From Eucommia ulmoides (lineage: Eukaryota > Streptophyta > Magnoliopsida > Garryales > Eucommiaceae), in NCBI GenBank assembly GCA_016647705.1, contig CM028336.1, positions 15,923,380 through 15,987,379 on the forward strand: 64,000 nucleotides of DNA, given 5' to 3'. Position 1 is the stretch's first letter; each line of letters begins with the position of its first letter. The notes under the pieces are model-generated. The model made no database searches, was not told where the DNA came from, and worked only from the letters and a program-made list of their open reading frames with translations. Of the stretch, positions 59,210 to 64,000 are shown piece by piece. The position numbers and the translations under genes were made by a program.

Positions 59210-59985
59210 ACCATAAGAAATTGCATTCTAGAGCTTTGAGGCCCCATCATATTCTCCCTAGACTTAGAACTAATACTTATTTACTTGATGTACTATCTTA
59301 TATGCATATTAGTCCTGTTCTCAATGTGGAAGATTTGCTACCTTACAGAGGCACATTCGAGCTTCCTATTGTTTGCACAGGTACTCTGCCTAGGAAAGAC
59401 AACAATTCGCATGCGCCAACACCGATGCTTCCCCGCCTGCCACCATATAGTGACAATCAAATTGAAGAGGTATTAGAAGACGAGATCATTGGCTCTTCAC
59501 AAGTTAGATTTCAAAGGTATCTTATCAAATGGAAGGGTTGATTACTCTCAAATGTTACGTAGATTCTAGACAAGGAGTTAAGCCGACTTGCACCTGATCT
59601 CTTGGAGCAGTTCCATTCTTATAACTCTCCAAAGGCGAGTTTTTTTCAACCGGGGAGAATTGATGGGTATCAATTGAGGCCACCTCTTCAAACTTATGAA
59701 CGGTAGGGGCAGAAAAATTATTAGTCTCTCTCTTCTTGCAATAGTTAATTATAATTGTTAAAGTAGTCGTTATTCTTATTTTGTTAAATAGCCGTTATTC
59801 CTTTTTTTATTAAGTAGTCGTTATTCCTATTTTGTTAAGTAGCCATTATTGTTTTTATGAGCCTATATAATGAGGTTTTATTGTAATAGAAAGATATATA
59901 TGATTGATTGATTATTGAATTGTTTGAGCAAAATTCTCTTCTTTTTATTATTTCTTTTCTTTTTCAATTGGCTTCCTTCATCACA
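59210..59985 (+). mobile_element. Ty3/gypsy chromovirus 3-prime end (integrase tail, chromodomain, LTR part)
   Basis: Frame 59221-59541 holds the end of a chromovirus integrase (ISPVLNVEDLLPYRG), followed by a chromodomain with QIEEVLEDEI and FQRYLIKWKG and, after a stop, ELSRLAPDLLEQFHSY. Downstream (about 59700-59960) repeated AGTCGTTATTC and TAGCCGTTATT plus TATATAATGAGG look like LTR sequence. The upstream pol is absent. It sits between two minus-strand copia pieces. Confidence 0.75.
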
Positions 59986-61203
59986 AGGCCATAGACTTGA
60001 GTGTAACATTTGGCAACTAAGCATGTCTTGAGTCGATCAATGGTTTCACTCTGATGAACTTTGATGGTGTACACTCACTTACAACCTACAATTGTCTTGC
60101 CAAGTGAGAGAGAGAGACAAGATTGCATGTGCCAATCTGGTATAAGTCTAAGATTTATTCTCCCATTTTAGTCTTGCAACCAGGCTAAGTGGGTGCCTCT
60201 GAAATTGAGTTAGGAAGAGAAACTGAGGGGAAAAAAGAAGCAAAAGCAAAATAGGAAGAGGAAAGATGTCCATATGGAACAATGTTAGATATAGGATGTT
60301 TAATACATGAAGGCTTACCCTTCCTGACAACAATGGATATGTCCAAATCACACGATGGTTGGGTAGATGAGAAAGGATCTAGGGAAACATGAACGATTGG
60401 TGTGGCGATAGAGGTTGGGGGGAAGATGAGACTATCGGATGATAAGAGTTAACCTGCAGGGAGGACAAGGGGTGGATGGGGAAGTTGGTTTCCATAGGAG
60501 ATGCAGATGGACTGGGGGTAGGTAAGGTAAGCAAATGAAGTGTAACATCAAGGTCGACACTAGTATGAGGTTAAAAAAAAGTAAGGAGTGGATTCAAAGA
60601 AGGTAACATCAACACACATAAAAGAACAACACAAAGAGAGACTATAACAACGATACCCCTTTTTGGTGTTGGAGTATCCAAGGAAGACACATTTCTGGGC
60701 ACGAGGGTCTAATTTGTCTAGACTAGGAGCAACTTGATGAACAAAACATACACAACCGAAAATACGAGGCTGTAAGCCAAAGGAGTGAGAATGAGGGAAA
60801 AGAATGGAGTGTGGAACTTTTCCATTCAAGGTAGAGGAAAACATTCAATTAATCAAGTAACAAGTAGTACGAACAATATCACCCAAGAATTGCTTGGGAA
60901 CATTCATTTTAAACAACAAAGTGTGGACGACCTCAAAGAGATGGCGATTCTTTTGCTCAACAACAATATTTTGTTGGGGCGTGGGAATACCAGATGATTT
61001 GTAAACAATATCCGAGTGTTTCATAAAAGAAGTAAATGGCTAAGAAAAATATTCACGGACATTATCATTCCAAAGTACACAAACAAGCACACTGAATTGA
61101 GTTTGGATTTAGCACAAAATTCATAAAAGATAGAAATTAATTCCGAAGGATCTTTCATTAAATAAATCCAATTAACTCTGGAAAAATCCACAAAGATGAC
61201 TAA
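59985..61203 (-). pseudogene. Copia pol fragment C (integrase to start of reverse transcriptase)
   Basis: Right to left: integrase core (VDFSRVNWIYLMKDPSEL near 61160), broken integrase, then FGCVCFVHQVAPSLDKLDPR and CVFLGYSNTKKGYRCYSL at 60560-60844. A proline-rich linker follows, then the start of the reverse transcriptase near 60000-60110 (VGCKWVYTIKVH). It is a sister of fragment D and shows the empty site of the MITE in D. Confidence 0.8.
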
Positions 61204-62289
61204 AATATATTTTCTTCTTTTTTCTTTTCATTTTTTTCATCTCTCTCACACACATGCACACACACAAAAAGAAAGATTACAGTATCCCAACCCACGCCTG
61301 AGGAACAGGCCAAACCCTAAGCTGAAACACCATCATCACCGTCATTGCAGATCAGATCCAGCCCCATTACAACCTCTCCTCTCACTGTTCCCCTAAGCCA
61401 CTACTGACGCCATCTCAGAATGGCAGAAATACCCTTTTAACACTCCCCTCAAGCTGGAGCATATCCTAACTTGTTTCGAATATATTTTATTCTTGAGCTC
61501 CCTAACTGTTTAGTAAATAAATCAGCTAATTGATCAACTGAATTTACATATCTAGTCTCAATTAATTTCTGCAACAATTTTTCTCGTATGAAGCGGCAAT
61601 CAACTTCAATGTGTTTTGTTTTCGTATGGAAAGACTAGATTGGCTACAATGTGGAGTGTAACTTGATTATCACATACTAAGTCAATCGGTAAAGAGTGTT
61701 CAAATTCAAGTTCTTGCAACAAGTGTTTCAACCAAGTTAGCTCACAGGTGGTATAGATCATAGTTCTGTATTCCGATTTTGCACTTGACGGGCCACTATC
61801 GTCTGTTTTTTACTCTTCCAAAAAATGAGATTACCTCTAATAAACACACAATAACTTGTAGTAGACTTCTTATTCAAGGGAGATCTAGGCTAATATACAT
61901 ATGTATATCCTTATTCAAGTGCGACCGAAGTTTTGATATAACAAACTACAACCAGGAGCACTTTTCAAATATCTGATGATATGGATCAATACATCCCAAT
62001 GACAATGGAACGATCCATGAATTGACTGAATAACACTAACAACAAAGGAGATATGTGGTCTTGTATCGGTCAAGTAGTTAAACTTCCCAACTGACTGTCT
62101 GTATTGCGCTAAATCTGTCAGTGATACTCCCTGATCTACTAACGTATTTGAATCCATAAGTGAGTCAATTGGTTTTGCTCCTAGCGTTCTTGTTTCACTC
62201 AACGGATGAAAGACATATTTCCTTTGAGAAGGTAAATACCTTGAGATCGAGCAACTTTAATACCTAAGAAATACTTCACCTAATCCAAA

Positions 62290-62531
62290 TCTTTGTTTTA
62301 AAACTTACTATGCAAAAACTGTTTTAGTTCTTGAATAGCACGATGGTCGTCTCCAGTAATCACAATGTCATCCACATATACAACCAACAATATTCTCCTA
62401 ACTATACTATCTCTGTAGAACATTGAATGATCGACTCCATAGCACAAAAGACCAAACTCGGTGACCACGTCACTGAATCTTCCAAACCATGCTCGGGGAG
62501 ACTGTTTGAAACCATTAATGGATTTCTTCAA
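62290..62531 (-). pseudogene. Copia D reverse transcriptase palm
   Basis: Open frame with SPRAWFGRFSDVVTEFG and an intact catalytic YVDD. The frame upstream (62528-62743) is shifted, so the enzyme is split. Of the copia copies in the window, only this one still shows an unchanged catalytic motif. Confidence 0.85.
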
Positions 62532-63267
62532 GCAACATATGCCAAACCGGACTCCCCCTGAACAACAAACCCAAAAGGTTGCTTCATATATAATTCCTCA
62601 ATCAGATCGTCATTTAAGGATGCATTCTTGATGCTGAATTGATGTACAATGAAAGGTGACAGCCAGAGAGATGAACAAGCAAACAGATGGAGAAAAAGTC
62701 GCAGAGTAATCAAGACAATATACCTGAGTATAATCTTTGGCAACTAAGCGAGTCATGAGTCAATCAGTGGTGCCATCTGAATGAACTTTAATTATGTACA
62801 TCCATTTACACGCAACTACTGTTGTATCATGCGAAAGAGAGACAAAGTCTCAATTACCATGCTGATGTAAGGCTAGCCTTTCCTTTTCCATTGTGGTCGT
62901 CCAGCCAGGGGTGAGAAAGCCTCTGAGACAGAATTAGGAAGAGAAACAGAAGAAAAAAAAAAAGCAACAAAAGAAGAGTATAATGGAGCTAGGTGTGCAT
63001 ACGAGATAAAGTTAGAAATATGATGGTTTGAACATGAGCGCTTACCCTTTCGGATGGCAATGGGCATGTCCAACTCAAGGACGATGGGTGCAACGACGGA
63101 AGCTACCTTGTGGCAACGAGAGTATATCTGCAATGGAAGTGGAGAACGACTGGGCGGGATGGGTTTTAGAGCAGGGGGAGATAGGGTAGGGATTGGGAGG
63201 CTTGGCAAAGGAAGTGTAACATCCATATCATCCTTGTCGGATGAGGCAAAAAAGTAAGGGGTAGAGT

Positions 63268-63893
63268 TTAAATCACGGTATCGGGTTACATAACAGTAAA
63301 GGTCGCGGTGTAACGGTAATGGGAGTATCGGCCAGTCCGTATCAAGAATCGTCTGTAACGGTTTTGAATTTTTTAAAATCACAAGAGAATCCTCAAAAAC
63401 TCAATAATTGTAATTGCTCTACGCATTTAACCCTTAATAAACTCATTTTAATAGATATTATGATATATTAAGTATATATACAACACATTAAAAATATAAA
63501 TAAGACGAAAAATATAAATTAAGAACTGTCATACTGAATAATGTAAAAGAATAAGAGGATTCACAACATTTAATGGAAAATATGTTACACAAATATAAGA
63601 AAATAGTAAATTATACGTCATATTATCATATTACAAACATTACACTCAAATTCAATGAACAATACCACAAATTGAGTGAAGGCCCTTCATAGTTGGAAGT
63701 TGGCTAGTTGGGTTGGAAGAGGAATGGAGAAGGGGCTGGGTTTGATGCGTAACGGTCATTAGGCCCGTTACAGTGCAATATTCTACAGTTATGGACCAAT
63801 TTGCACATGAATCGGCCTGCAACTGATTTATCGGCCCGTAACGGTGATGGAGGGCCAAATTTTCGTTACGTAATAGCTGATACTTAAAACATT
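63268..63893. mobile_element. MULE-like MITE inserted in copia D
   Basis: About 626 bp with imperfect inverted ends (TTAAATCACGGTATCGGGTT at the left; AATGTTTTAAGTATCAGC from the right) and repeated CCGTTAC/GTAACGG subterminal motifs. Flanks GGGGTAGAGT and GGAGTGGACT match at 7 of 10, in keeping with a 9-10 bp Mutator-type duplication. The sister copia C has the uninterrupted site AAGTAAGGAGTGGATTCAAA at 60580. Confidence 0.75.
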
Positions 63894-64000
63894 GGAGTGG
63901 ACTCAAAGAAGGTAACGTCAGCACGCACAAAAGAGCGATGTAAAGATGGACTATAACAACGATAGCCCTTTTGAGTGCGAGAATAATCGAGGAAAACGCA

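Larger units (their letters stand above)
61204..64000 (-). mobile_element. Copia element D, 3-prime half, running off the window
   Basis: On the minus strand an LTR begins TGTTAAAAGGGTATTTCTGC at 61442, preceded by a polypurine tract CTTGAGGGGAGTG. The LTR seems to extend to about 61204, though its far end is not sure. Upstream of it on the minus strand lie RNase H pieces (RYVNSVDQLADLFTKQL-type near 61520-61570; LAQYRQSVGKFNYLTDTRPH at about 62065-62125), reverse transcriptase (FKQSPRAWFGRF; VVYVDDIVITGDDH near 62340-62390), a proline-rich linker and integrase C-terminal sequence at 63894-64000. Confidence 0.85.

Noticed and set aside
59221-59541. Chromodomain frame as a host chromatin gene
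   Set aside because: The chromodomain directly follows an integrase tail and precedes LTR-like sequence, so it is the end of a chromovirus.

Overview
This is a window of plant nuclear DNA, most likely from a eudicot. It holds spliced genes with AT-rich introns, plant LINE, SINE, MITE, Ty1/copia and Ty3/gypsy elements, and an old endogenous pararetrovirus (Caulimoviridae). Most long open frames are transposon remnants or chance frames, because exons are short and introns can reach 7 kb. I cannot name the species.

Two host genes are supported. The first fills 559-15909 on the + strand. Its 11 exons splice to a 359-residue YL1 family protein, SWC2, the histone H2A.Z-binding subunit of the SWR1 chromatin remodeller. 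One intron is of the GC-AG class. Its introns carry a hAT-type MITE (1226-1746), an Au-type SINE (4159-4329), an L1-type LINE wreck (about 5890-8110), a foldback element and a PIF/Harbinger-type MITE (8643-9516). The second gene begins near 50.9 kb. It has a probable untranslated first exon and one clear coding exon (52903-53191) of a conserved protein I cannot name. Its remaining exons are not visible and probably lie beyond the window.

Between the genes is a deep nest of mobile DNA. A minus-strand Ty1/copia element (17630-27227, 156-bp LTRs, initiator-Met-tRNA primer site) sits inside a hAT-like sequence and is itself split by two solo LTRs (18467-20764 and about 22390-24419). The first of these carries a 121-bp tandem array. 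Next comes a broken endogenous caulimovirid (about 28.4-44.7 kb) flanked by two direct repeats of about 660 bp. Its movement, coat and protease regions are riddled with stops. A leader/promoter block is inverted inside it, and a second copy of the leader closes its right side, stopping next to the predicted tRNA primer site. A solo LTR (32757-33933) and an 8.0-kb gag-only gypsy element (34172-42147) interrupt the virus, and a 2.2-kb hAT element (35261-37476) interrupts that gypsy gag.

From 53.2 kb to the end, the inferred intron of gene 2 contains two related copia 5-prime parts, an RTE-type LINE 3-prime end, three minus-strand copia pieces, a chromovirus 3-prime end, and a MULE-like MITE whose empty site is visible in a sister copia copy. 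No tRNA or rRNA gene, CRISPR array or bacterial-type operon is present.
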